Positions 1 to 10,012 of a stretch of 64,000 nucleotides of DNA are shown here, in pieces. The notes under the pieces are model-generated. The model saw nothing but the letters and a program-made list of their open reading frames with translations, was not told where the DNA came from and did not search any database. This stretch comes from Evernia prunastri. Taxonomy: Eukaryota > Ascomycota > Lecanoromycetes > Lecanorales > Parmeliaceae. Position numbers and translations under genes: made by a program. Position 1 is the stretch's first letter; each line of letters opens with the position of its first letter. Location of the stretch: positions 1 to 64,000 of the forward strand of contig NKYR01000014.1 of the NCBI GenBank assembly GCA_003184365.1. Direction: 5' to 3'.

Positions 1-2439
1 TCTTTCGTCTTGGCCTTTCACCTACGTATAATATAGCCTAGTAATAATGCACATTCTTCGCCAATACCTCGTTCCTTGACAAGTCTATTCTATTCTAGAT
101 AAGAAATAATCGCGAAGAAATCGAAACTATTCTTCAAAATCTCGAAAGCCTTCGAAAAAGTCATTTATGTAAAAGGTTAGAAGTGAAGATATTGTAGAAT
201 CTAACGAATATAGTAAAGACGGCTTCGAATTAAGTGTCGGGATTGATTTAAAAGCACGATAGACAAGTTTAGTTATAATGAATTCGGCGCTTTAAGAATC
301 TTACTATATTCTCGTGAATTGTATCTAATTAATTTCAGAAATAGTAAACGAGAAATAATGACGATCGTCTAAATGTAGAAGTATAATCAAGTAAGTAAAC
401 TTCAAATTAGCGAAGAATAAGTATTCATATCTTGAATTCGATAGATAATTATATACTTTCGAGAATAGTTCTAGATGAGATTTAGAAAGTATTTCGATAA
501 CACGAGAATAATCGAAAGTTATACGAGATTCATCACTTAACTAAAGGTTGTTAATTTTATCTATTATAACTGTTCTGACATTTTAAGAAGATAGTCTGTT
601 ATTGATCGGCTCTGTAAGCTCGTATACTCCTTCTTTAAAGTTATTCTAAATAAGCTTTATAAGTTATCATTCAATATGAGATAATTAGCGCTTTTGAGAT
701 TTTGCGGAAGTAGACTTCGTATCTGAGATAATGTAAAAACGATGTGTAATGAGATTCGTGTATAAAAGATCGATGAGATCTTTTCGATTGAGATGCTTAT
801 ACTAATAAAGAAGTCGTAGTATTTTAAGTCGATTCTTAGTCGTAGAAATTAATAATTTAAGCACAGGCTTAAGTTCAAGCTTGATAATCTATGCTTTTAA
901 TTTTTTCGAAGACAGATATTGCTTTAACGTAAATCGTCGTACTCTTTTAACAGAATTTTTTTTTTTTAGAGATATATGTAGGAAAGAAGACGTAGGAGTT
1001 TTCGAAACACTGAATGCTTCAATGAAATAGTCTGAGTAATTAACTGTAGGTGCTTGAGGTGATAGAGGATAGACGATCTTTAGAAAGCTCTGAAAGACGA
1101 GTATTTGTAGTATAGGTTTACTTCTAATAGTAAGCGAGGTATTTAAGAAGTATAATTTTTTGAGACGGGCAAGAGATTATTTTGATAGTTTAACGTCTTG
1201 TTTAGAACAGATCTTTTCTACTAAAAATCTCGCTTGACTTTCTTTACATCTAATACTTTCTCTTCTTCGAAATCTAAGCTTTTAGAAGATTTGAGTTTAT
1301 CTTTAACTTCTTCTATCGTAGTACGAGATAATGCTTTTAAAGTTGTTATAACTACTTTCGAATATATTAGAAGATTGTAATTTTTGTAGAAGATCATCTT
1401 AGATTCGACGACTTTTCGAACTTCTTCGTTAATAGATCGATCTTTAATAAAAATGAAGAGTTAAATAGAAATAAAGATATCAATCGAGTATAATTAGGAA
1501 ATGTCGACAATTAAACTCAAATACTCTACTTTGTCAGACTTCGTAATTGAAATAACTTTCGATACTACGAAGCAACGAATACTTCGTTAAATTTCTTCGA
1601 CTTCGATAATAAGTCAGATTTAATTCTTAAGTACGATATCGCGGTGATCTGCAGTACGTATAGATAGATCTCTGAATTTAATCTCTGATAGAGAGTGAAG
1701 AGATAGATCGATCAGACATATTAGTTCAACTGATATTATATTCATATCGAATCCTTAATCAGCTTGAATATGAGATTTCTTTAGTTTGATCTCAGAATTA
1801 TCAGATTTTCTCACTGCTAAAGATATACGAAAAGTCTTATTTATTCTTATTAGACTGCTGAGAAAGCAAGTATATTTCTCGAATTTTATCGCGACAGCAT
1901 TAATATAATAGAAAGATATAGAATTAGTCGAGTTTTTCAAAGTTTGCTGAGTGAATAACTGCGAGAGCGAAGTTTAATTTATATCGATCTGAGCTTACTT
2001 CTGCGAAGATTAATAAATCGATACTTATATAGATCAAAAAGTCGATGCTTAAGCAGATTGAAATTGCTGAGACTAAAATTAAGTAGATTAAAAAGCTTAA
2101 GATATACTCTGCAGTGATTTAAATATTTGCGAAATTTACTAAACGAAAGTAGATTAAAATAATATGAATTAAGGAATTTATAATACTTGAGATATTTGAG
2201 TAAAAGTCGATTATACTTAAATAAAAGTCTTAGACTTCGATATCTTCTTCTTTAAGACTTAAGTATATAGACGCTTCAATTCTTTGCAAGTAGTAGAAAA
2301 TCAAATAATTAAATCTAGTTAAGTCATTTCAATTCGATTGTTCTAAAGTACTTGAGGAATCGAGATCGATACTTTGAAGCTTTTCGAAGATTTATTAAAC
2401 ATTTCTATTGTAAATTCAGATTCGACTTTCTTTTTTATG
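1..2439. repeat. AT-rich RIP-like gene-free block (left part)
   Basis: The stretch is strongly AT-rich, with TpA very common and CpA/TpG scarce, while CpG (as in tcga and cgaa) remains frequent. That is the pattern left by RIP, which converts CpA to TpA. No open frame is long enough or gene-like enough to call. It is probably decayed transposon DNA, but too degraded to assign to a family. Confidence 0.7.
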
Positions 2440-2444
2440 CGTTT

Positions 2445-2587
2445 TGTCATGGTTCCAGCCTGGGCGCGCTCTCGCCGGAGCCTTAAGTAGTAGAATAGGT
2501 CATGCCTCCCAGCATGAAATTGGTCTTTTGGCCTAGCGGCCAGCGGGAAGCACTAGAAAACCTATTCACTAAGGCTGAACCGTGACA
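2445..2587 (+). repeat. 5' LTR of the TRIM-like element
   Basis: 143 bp, TG...CA ends, nearly identical to 2790-2932. The first 16 and last 15 bases are an imperfect inverted repeat (TGTCATGGTTCCAGCC against GGCTGAACCGTGACA), longer than the usual few-base LTR inverted ends. Confidence 0.85.
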
Positions 2588-2789
2588 TAATTTCATGCTA
2601 ACCTGGTCGAGGGTTCTGAGTTCGAGTCCACGAAAGGCTCGGCGAGGATTTTCGGCTAACACACAGAGCCCGTGAGCTGAGCCCGTGAGCCCCCAGAAAG
2701 GCAACATCGGTAGGCAAAAATGGTATGTGTGGGGGCGACTACTTATGGGGCTGGATGTGAGGACACAACCCTCTTTTAGGGGGGGGTAG

Positions 2790-2932
2790 TGTCATAGTTC
2801 CAGCCTGGGCGCGCTCTCGCCGGAGCCTTAAGTAGTAGAATAGGTCATGCCTCCCAGCATGAAATTGGTCTTTTGGCCTAGCGGCCAGCGGGAAGCACTA
2901 GAAAACCTATTCACTAAGGCTGAACCGTGACA
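2790..2932 (+). repeat. 3' LTR of the TRIM-like element
   Basis: 143 bp, same ends as the 5' copy, preceded by a G-rich polypurine tract and followed at once by the cgttt target duplication. Confidence 0.85.
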
Positions 2933-2937
2933 CGTTT

Positions 2938-3614
2938 CTTTTCTTTACGCTTAAAGCGTTTTTTCTTCTAAATAGCAGATATTTAAACTATCGATTATTG
3001 CTAAAAAAGAGATATATATTAAGTAGATTAAATAGTAGCTGAAATCTGCTGTGCTTGAAAGAAGAAATTAGAGTTTATATTAGTTTAAAATAGTATTAAC
3101 GACGACTGATATTGCTACTGCTGCTGAGATATAAATTACGATAACGAAGATACTTAAAGAGATTATTGAGATATAATTAATGCTTACTGAGAAATAGATT
3201 TACTTCTTTCTTTAAATTGCTTCTCACGACGACGTTAAGAGATTTGTTAAGAAGATTTAAATTTATCTATCTAAGCACGCTTATTCGAATTTAAGTCTTC
3301 TTCGAAAAAAGCTTCTACTTGAATAATATTAACTTTAGTCGAATAAAAACGACTAAGATTAGTTACTTCAAATTGTATCGAGTTTATTCAAAGTGTAATA
3401 TAGAAATTAATGAAACTCGTAGAGATAAGAATATTTGAGGTTGAAGCTTAAGAACTCGTACTAGCTTAGACACTTGTGTTATAGATTTTAATAGCATTAT
3501 CGTATTTATTATAGTCTACTGAGATAAAGTTTATTTGAGAATTATCGTCGAAAACGATTATACGTAAATACGATTATTCTTAAATAGATAAGAGCGATAA
3601 ATTGTATGCGATAG
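2938..3614. repeat. AT-rich RIP-like DNA between LTR elements
   Basis: Same composition as the left block: TpA-rich, CpA-poor, no gene seen. It would be continuous with 1-2439 if the TRIM insertion were removed. Confidence 0.6.
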
Positions 3615-4598
3615 TGTTAGGACTGCAACTAGAATAAATCAATAGTGGTATGTAACGAATAAATTAAGTCTAAGGAGAGAAGACTATTGTACATAGAATA
3701 TGAGGGAGGCATGCCAAGGCCGGAATAACGTTGTTCCAGAGTAGTACTGCCCTGGGTGCTAGGCACACTCGTAACAGTACCCCCCCCTCAAATAGCGATG
3801 TCCCAGCGCTATGAAAGAATGATATATGCATGCAATAAGTCCCTTTGAACGCTTGAAATCCACGCATGCTATTTAGACAGGCAGTTAGGACGTGCGCCTC
3901 CTCCGAAGATTGCTGAATCACCGCTGCTCAGAGGGCTACTGCTCCACCATTAAGCACCCGGGAGGTGCTTGCCAGGGTGTCGAACCGAGGGATGAGGTCA
4001 TTGATATTGCCTACTGCCGCTAGAGGTCAGGTGAGAGGTGGTGGTGGTGAGGTAGGGACGCTTTGTTCGAGTCCTATAAACGTGGCAAGGGCGTGAGGCA
4101 TTCGTTCCGGATCAATAGCCGGCCCGGCTATTGCNCAGTGTTGTGGGGGCTTCACAGCCGGCTAAGCGGACAACACGGGATTGGCGGATTTGAACGGGTT
4201 TGAGATCGAAGGGAGGGTTATTTCGGCCGTTCGACTGCAGCTTCTTTGATCTCGCCTGCTAACGAGCCTATCAGTGGTTCCGTATGACTTAGGCCTGCTG
4301 ATGACACATCCGTGTGAGGGAGGTGCCCCGGAGTGGTGACTTCTTCTGCCTTTCGGGAACGTCGGCTTCACCGTGGACGAATTCTTTCAGCTCGATCGTC
4401 CTTTCGAGCGTAATGAGGGGGTGAGACTTAATTTAATGTTAGGACTGCAACTAGAATAAATCAATAGTGGTATGTAACGAATAAATTAAGTCTAAGGAGA
4501 GAAGACTATTGTACATAGAATATGAGGGAGGCATGCCAAGGCCGGAATAACGTTGTTCCAGAGTAGTACTGCCCTGGGTGCTAGGCACACTCGTAACA
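3615..4598 (-). mobile_element. Second short LTR element, 984 bp
   Basis: Two 162-bp direct repeats (3615-3776 and 4437-4598) flank a 660-bp core. Read on the minus strand the repeat starts TGTTACGAG and ends TCCTAACA. A G-rich polypurine tract, the complement of the C run at about 3778-3786, abuts the downstream LTR, so the element runs on the minus strand. The core contains short proline/serine-rich frames that could be a gag remnant but no reverse transcriptase. The flanking bases (gatag on the left, aggca on the right) are not a target duplication, so the element may have recombined. An N at 4135 in the core suggests an assembly join. Confidence 0.7.
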
Positions 4599-4603
4599 AG
4601 GCA

Positions 4604-5375
4604 AGACTTCAGAATAGTACGAAGGTAGGCGTAAAAAGTTCTGAACATGCCAAAAAAAGGATTTATATAGGGCTGAGGCTTAAAACTCTTAGATTTCTGT
4701 CAATGCTTTGCATAGAATATCTGTGCTTTGTATACAAATTTCTACTATAATACATTAATGCTATACATTTCGACAATTCTTCTTCGAGAACGATTAATGC
4801 GACTATCAAGACGAAAAACGATCTATTCGAGAGAGAAAAAAGGGGGAATTATATACAAATACCAGCCATTATGAAACCATTTCAGATTGTTCTTCTCTAT
4901 CTTCTCCCATGGCATTCAATACACAGAGCGTTAATCATAACGACGATACACGTATACAAGCGTTGACTTTGACTGAGACTAACATTACTATTAAGATTGT
5001 CACTGTCATCACTGAGATATCTCGTTAGACTATTAGTCGTCTTCAAAAGCAAGCACGAGATCGAGACTACGATTCGACACAGTTGAAGAAGTTGTTGAAT
5101 ATATACGTTATAGACAAGTCTAGATTAAAACGATTCACAGCCGTTACTTCTAAGATTGAGAATATTATCCTAGCGACTATACGAAAGAATCGCTATAATC
5201 GAGAAAAGATCTCGTATATATTAACTGCTGAGCAAGATTTATCATTAGAAATTATTCTAAGTGATAAGTATTAATTTGAGAGTATTTGTTTGATTTTTAA
5301 CTTCATATAGTTCTCAGACGAAACAACTTTCGATTCGTTAAGACCATCAAAAAATCATTCTTAACAGAGACTATA
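4604..5375. repeat. AT-rich RIP-like DNA
   Basis: Decayed AT-rich sequence. The short plus-strand frame at 5083-5274 has Lys/Ile/Tyr-rich content typical of random AT-rich DNA and is not called. Confidence 0.55.
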
Positions 5376-5518
5376 TGTCACGGTTCAGCCTTAGTGAATA
5401 GGTTTTCTAGTGCTTCCCGCTGGCCGCTAGGCCAAAAGACCAATTTCATGCTGGGAGGCATGACCTATTCTACTACTTAAGGCTCCGGCGAGAGCGCGCC
5501 CAGGCTGGAACCATGACA
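5376..5518 (-). mobile_element. Solo LTR of the TRIM-like family
   Basis: 143 bp, the reverse complement of the LTR at 2445-2587 and sharing its G at LTR position 7. It is bordered by a perfect 5-bp target duplication, ctata, at 5371-5375 and 5519-5523. A solo LTR with its own target duplication indicates an insertion followed by LTR-LTR recombination, and a second transposition event of this family in the same block. Confidence 0.85.
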
Positions 5519-5523
5519 CTATA

Positions 5524-6490
5524 AGAGAAGCTCGATATCAATTTATTATGCGATACAAGAACTAAAATCATTAAAAACTGAAAGAATATTATTTGAAGTA
5601 ACGAAATAAGTGTGATTTTGAATTTTCGACATGAGAAAGTGCGTTAATAAGGTCAATTTCAGAAAGTCTATATTTATTTTGCAGTTCGACGTCGATTTAT
5701 TGAAGCTATAAAGTTTATATTTTGAGACTGTTTTTCATATAATTATAAAGATTTGTATTATATTTAAAAGACTGAGATCGCTATCGAAAAGAGAGAATAT
5801 GAGACGAATCTAGTAAAGATGAACGTAGCTTTGAAGTCTGAGACAAAGACTCAATGAGAGCTGAAAACTGATATACGTCGTATAAATCTTCGAAATCTCG
5901 ATGATCTAAAGCTCAAATGAAGGTTAACTACAGAGATTGAAAAAGTCACGATCTCAGAAAAGAAAGAAGACATTATCTGATATCGCTATCAAAAAAAAGA
6001 TGCTTATCTTCAAGCTTCTCAAATTCGTCAAAGCATATAAATTTTCACGCTCTAATACTCTGATTATGAAGAATAAGATCTCAGTTCATATATCCAAGCA
6101 TCAGAAATCAGTCTTTATGACTTTCGACATTATACGTCTTTTGTGATATGAAAATTCGTTAGATCCCAATATAATCGAGTCTTACTAACTCTTTATAAAG
6201 CGTGAGATTATCAAAAAAGACGTATCAAGAACTCGAATAGAAATCGAAAAGACTTAAAATAAATGTTGAAAGAATCTGTCTCAGAAGAGAATTCAGAGAT
6301 AAATCGAGCGTATATCACGTCATATTGCTGAAGTTATACGTCTAAAGGAAGGCAATAAGTATCGAGAGAACCGTTAGAAAGGTGATATACGCTCTTATGA
6401 TTCAACGGATCGGGTTAATAAATACATTCGTAGCTATATGAAGAATCATATATAGCAGTCAAAAAAATAAAGATATTCCAAAAAATTGCG
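5524..6490. repeat. AT-rich RIP-like DNA, right edge of the block
   Basis: AT-rich decayed DNA with Lys-rich spurious frames (for example 5937-6146). Composition changes sharply to balanced at about 6490, which marks the border between the RIP-like block and gene-bearing DNA. Confidence 0.55.
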
Positions 6491-7536
6491 GAGAAGTGTC
6501 AAGAATGCCAAGAGTCTTGGCTGTCCAGGACTTTTTACGTCTATCTCCGTATAACTTAATCAATCAATCAATCACTTATCTGCTCCATCCATCATCCCCA
6601 TATCTCGCTGTCGCCCACCATTTTTTTTTTGAAGCTATACATTATTCCGCCCCGCCCACTCTATCACTCTATATCTCCACTTCGCCGACTATAATCTCTC
6701 AAAAACGCGTCGTTCGTCAGCCTCCGCAGTACGGGGGCTTCGGGGATACTCAGAAGGAGCTGGATTGATACGGTAGCAACCCCGAGGGCATCGATCGTTC
6801 CGCTTCGGACGCGTTTTCGGACGAGAATACGGTTCTCAAGCAGAAGAAGGATGACAGAGATTCTAGTGACGATGAGTGAAGTCGTCTCACTTATTCTGAC
6901 GCGTCCAGATCGTCGTCTCTCTTGAAATTCTCCCTTTCTTCCTCTCATCATCCTTCTCGCAAGCGTAAAGCGTTCGTCACTCTAGATGAGGATGAGAAGA
7001 AGAAGTCTCGTAGGGGTATCAAGCGGAGCAAACCAGCCCCTCTCTTGATCCCGGAAACCCGGTTCTACGACGATGATCATCCACGCCCGTGAAAACCTAA
7101 GCTCATTAATATAAGTTTTAGCCATATTTCTCCCGGGGGTAGATAGTTGGCGTTGTACGACCTCGTCGATTGTTGATGGAGTAAATAATGTAACTGTCGC
7201 AATCTTTGGGGTCAATTGTATACAAATATCGAAGTTGCTCTAGATGCGATGCGCAGAATGAGCAACTTGACTCTACTTGCACTACATATTCTGCTATGAG
7301 TAGAGCGAAGTTGCTCATTCTGCGCATAGCAATTGACATGGGCTCCTTCTGCTCATCCTGCGCATCCTGCGCATCTCGCGCATTTCTTGCTCATTTTTCA
7401 AATTCAGATTTGGCGATAGGCTACGCGTAATTAATTTTTAAGCTATAAATAACTACGATCAATTGAATAGAAAAGGTTGATTGATTGATTGATTGATTAT
7501 AGACCAAACATGTAGGGCCGTTAGCAATCTCTTCTA
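6491..7536. other. Border region between AT-rich block and gene cluster
   Basis: No intact gene. A plus frame around 6710-7110 reads as a charged Ser/Lys/Arg-rich peptide broken by stops, which may be a transposon or gene relic. A gattgatt microsatellite lies at about 7479-7498. An inverted repeat and short tgcgcat-type repeats lie at 7247-7385. Confidence 0.4.
7247..7331. repeat. Inverted repeat with gcgcagaatgagcaact arms
   Basis: The arm at about 7249-7267 (gcgcagaatgagcaact) is matched in reverse complement at about 7309-7327, with roughly 40 bases between. It could form a hairpin or be a miniature element end. A short tandem array of ctgcgcat units follows at about 7345-7385. Confidence 0.5.
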
Positions 7537-9229
7537 TCAATCTATGGGATTTTTGACCTCGGTCTCCAACAACCTTATGAGCTGGCTAATGTCATCCAAG
7601 CTTTCCAAGTTCAACACCATCTCTTCAATCTGCGCCTTCCGCCCCGCGTCCAAAACGCTATCGGCAAGCATTAACCACTTGCTGCGGATGCCCTCATTGG
7701 AAAGCGCATCATCGTAAGTCTTTGGACCCGAGACCTCGTGAGAGACCGTATAGCCTTTCCCAAAATCTACTGTGACTCGGGTGTGCCACGCGCTGAGCTT
7801 GTCAAATGCACGGTCCCAAACGCAGTCGATTCTATCGATGAGCTGCCAAAGATCATCACGGTTGAGGTTCGCGGAATTGAATTGATCCATCAGAACGGCT
7901 CTGTCGAGCAGTTGGGCGGCTACTGTATACCTGGTGCTCATTTGAGCACCTATCGCAGTTATTGGACGTTCAACCTTTTGACCTGCATTTTCTTAGTCGG
8001 TGGCCTTTGCCAGGTGGACGTGGAAGCACATACCTCCATGAGCAAATGGCGCTTCAGCCAATGTGACTTTGATTTTCTGTATGGACTTGAGGTCCTCAAG
8101 ATGCTCTGGATACTGCTCTTGAAGCATCTCTATGCAGTTTATGGGAGCATGCGTAGAAATCTGGGACGCATAAGGCTTGATCCTCATGCCTGACATCCCT
8201 CTCCAATTGGTTCCCAGCCCATCAGTAAGCTTGGCTGGCAGGTAGTGCTCGTCATGATTAGAGCCGTTGCCGAAGCATGCTAGATAACCCCCATGCGGCC
8301 TTTCAAAGACTTGATCAATACCAGTATAGCTTTCTTTCGACATCAGTGCAGCAAAGAGCCCGTTTCGGGCAGCAAACCCGTGTTGCATTCTTTTAGCCAT
8401 GCTCTCGTACTTAGCCGCCTCCAAGCCGCATGCTTGAGTGCAAGCTGTGCCAAACGCGTCTTCGATCTCCTCGGGCGACAAGCCGAGAAGCTTTGCTGCC
8501 GCTGCAGCAGCAGCTGGAGGCCCGAAGACAGCGCCCTTTCCGATGTCATTTAGCAACATTCGCGATTACGTGGGCAAAGTCGACTCACACTGTGCCACCC
8601 TCGGTTCAACATCTCCGAACCATACAGAGCCAGCCCTACTCGTGACCCAACCTCGAAGCCAACGATAGTAGACAGAAGGAAGGAAGCCCCATCGAACTTT
8701 TTGGGGCCTTGCATTCCTCTACTCGCATGCTCTGCAGCAGCAAAGAGAGAGGGCAGAACCACCGAGTTCGCATGCCCTGTTGTATTTCTCTAGGTCAGCA
8801 TTATCCTTTTGGGGGAAGCACGGGAGCACCGAGACAAATGTCTCGGTGCTCCCGATCTGCTTGAACAAAGAACAAATGGGTTGGGGAAGTCCTACATGGT
8901 GCCTCGGCATGAACGTCGTCAAGCTCAAAGCCTTGGATGAAGGTGCCGTTCAGCATTGCCGCGCTCGTGGGATTGAGTCTTTTGTTCCAGCCTATGACGG
9001 TGCAATTACCAGGTCCTTCCATCTCGAGAATAGCCATTGTTGCTGTGCGACTCCATGGCAGCTGTGCACCTACCAAAGCGCACGCAATGCCGTCGAGGAC
9101 GAAATGCTTTGCATTGGTTCTCACCTCATGTGGCACGTCGTCCAACTCAATGGAAGCCACAAAGTCGCAGACTCTACCCGTGGGTCCACTTGGTGCGCTA
9201 GCTGGCGCTTGGTGCCGAGTGTCAAGCAT
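7537..9229 (-). CDS. cadA-like: cis-Aconitate decarboxylase-like enzyme (MmgE/PrpD family)
   Basis: Predicted to decarboxylate cis-aconitate to itaconate. Exons on the minus strand are 9229-8896, 8776-8589, 8535-8034 and 7982-7537, giving 489 aa, close to the 490 aa of Aspergillus terreus CadA. Similarity to CadA as I know it runs end to end: DGIACALVGA (46-55), the ELDDVHAEAP segment (102-111), GWHSGAVFG (171-179), AKRMQHGFAARNG (221-233). Residues matching the CAD/ACOD1 active site are kept: Asp104/105, His113, His173, Lys222 and His303. An upstream ATG at 9280 would add 17 residues; the second Met gives the family-like N-terminus. Intron 1 holds a perfect hairpin. The gene is divergent from an MFS gene. 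A methylcitrate dehydratase role is the main alternative, but the sequence looks CAD-like, not PrpD-like. Confidence 0.85.
8821..8854. repeat. Perfect 16-bp inverted repeat inside intron 1 of the decarboxylase gene
   Basis: The left arm cgggagcaccgagaca is followed by two bases and then its exact reverse complement. The structure lies wholly inside the 119-nt intron (8777-8895), so the transcript could form a very stable 16-bp stem. Confidence 0.9.
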
Positions 9230-10012
9230 GGGGAAAAATCTGGGCAATAAGAGAGCAATAATGCTGTGGTTGCTTATCAACGTGCTTTCTTTGGAGACTG
9301 AATGATTCCGTTGCGAACTTGTGATAGAAAGTCTGCTTTTACTGCTTTACCTGTTCATGGGAAAGCTGGCCTTCTTAAGTAGGTTCTGTCATTTGACTTG
9401 ACAATTAACTGTAGCTACCTAGCTTTCAGATGGCGTAAAAGCCTTTAGCACAAGTGTCTGCACGAGCATGCCGTGGATACAATTATTCATCCGTAAAGCA
9501 TGGCATCCAGACCCGTACTCTAGTATCCCGCCGTTTGTGGAGCATATCGAATCAGAGTATCCTTCCACGGCCCCGGCGCTCTGCTTTTCCGCCCAATGTC
9601 GATACGTATGTACTTTACTGCGTATTCAATTTGCTTGTGTCTTGAGATGAGAAGGCGTCTCGGCGTGACTTTACATCCGCGGCCCACGGGAAGAACCCTT
9701 ACTTTAGTGCATCGCTTAAACGGAAGCTTATTCATTGGGTTCCCTTCTTCCGAGGTTCGGTCCCTCTCACTTCCTTCTCTATACTGAACTAGTAAACGAT
9801 CTTCAAACAGACATTGCGCAGCACCGCATCATAATGCCTACCGCCAGGCGAGAACGGATTATATATCCTGCTATGGCTTGCTTCTGGCTGTCTTCGACCA
9901 CATTGTTTCTTGTCTCGATTGCTCTTCTAAGTCATTTACCACCAAGTTCAGCGAAAGCACACATACTACTTTTTGAGCAGCCAATCCGGATTATTGCTCT
10001 CATTTCTTCAGC
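9230..10012. promoter_or_regulatory. Shared divergent promoter region of decarboxylase and MFS genes
   Basis: 783 bases separate the predicted starts of the two divergently transcribed genes, an arrangement often used for co-regulation in fungal clusters. No operator could be assigned by eye. Antisense frames here look spurious. Confidence 0.5.

Larger units (their letters stand above)
2445..2932 (+). mobile_element. Complete miniature LTR retroelement (TRIM-like), 488 bp
   Basis: Two 143-bp direct repeats (2445-2587 and 2790-2932) start with TGTCA and end with TGACA. They differ by eye at one base (2451 G against 2796 A). They enclose a 202-bp core with no coding capacity. A G-rich polypurine tract (about 2774-2788) sits directly before the right repeat, which fixes the orientation as plus. 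The element is bounded by a 5-bp target duplication, cgttt, at 2440-2444 and 2933-2937. Base composition is balanced, unlike the AT-rich surroundings, so it inserted after that DNA decayed or escaped RIP because it is short. It must depend on an autonomous relative for transposition. Confidence 0.85.

Noticed and set aside
2588..2660. Possible tRNA gene in the TRIM core (gttcgagtcc B-box)
   Set aside because: No cloverleaf could be completed; only a T-loop-like motif is present.
4060..4080. Second gttcgagtcc motif as a tRNA
   Set aside because: No acceptor or anticodon stems around it.
5083..6146. Lys/Ile-rich open frames in the AT-rich block
   Set aside because: Composition matches random AT-rich decayed DNA; no motifs or splice signals.
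8293..9305. Several plus-strand frames opposite the decarboxylase gene
   Set aside because: They are antisense shadows of the CAD exons, which have clear family similarity.
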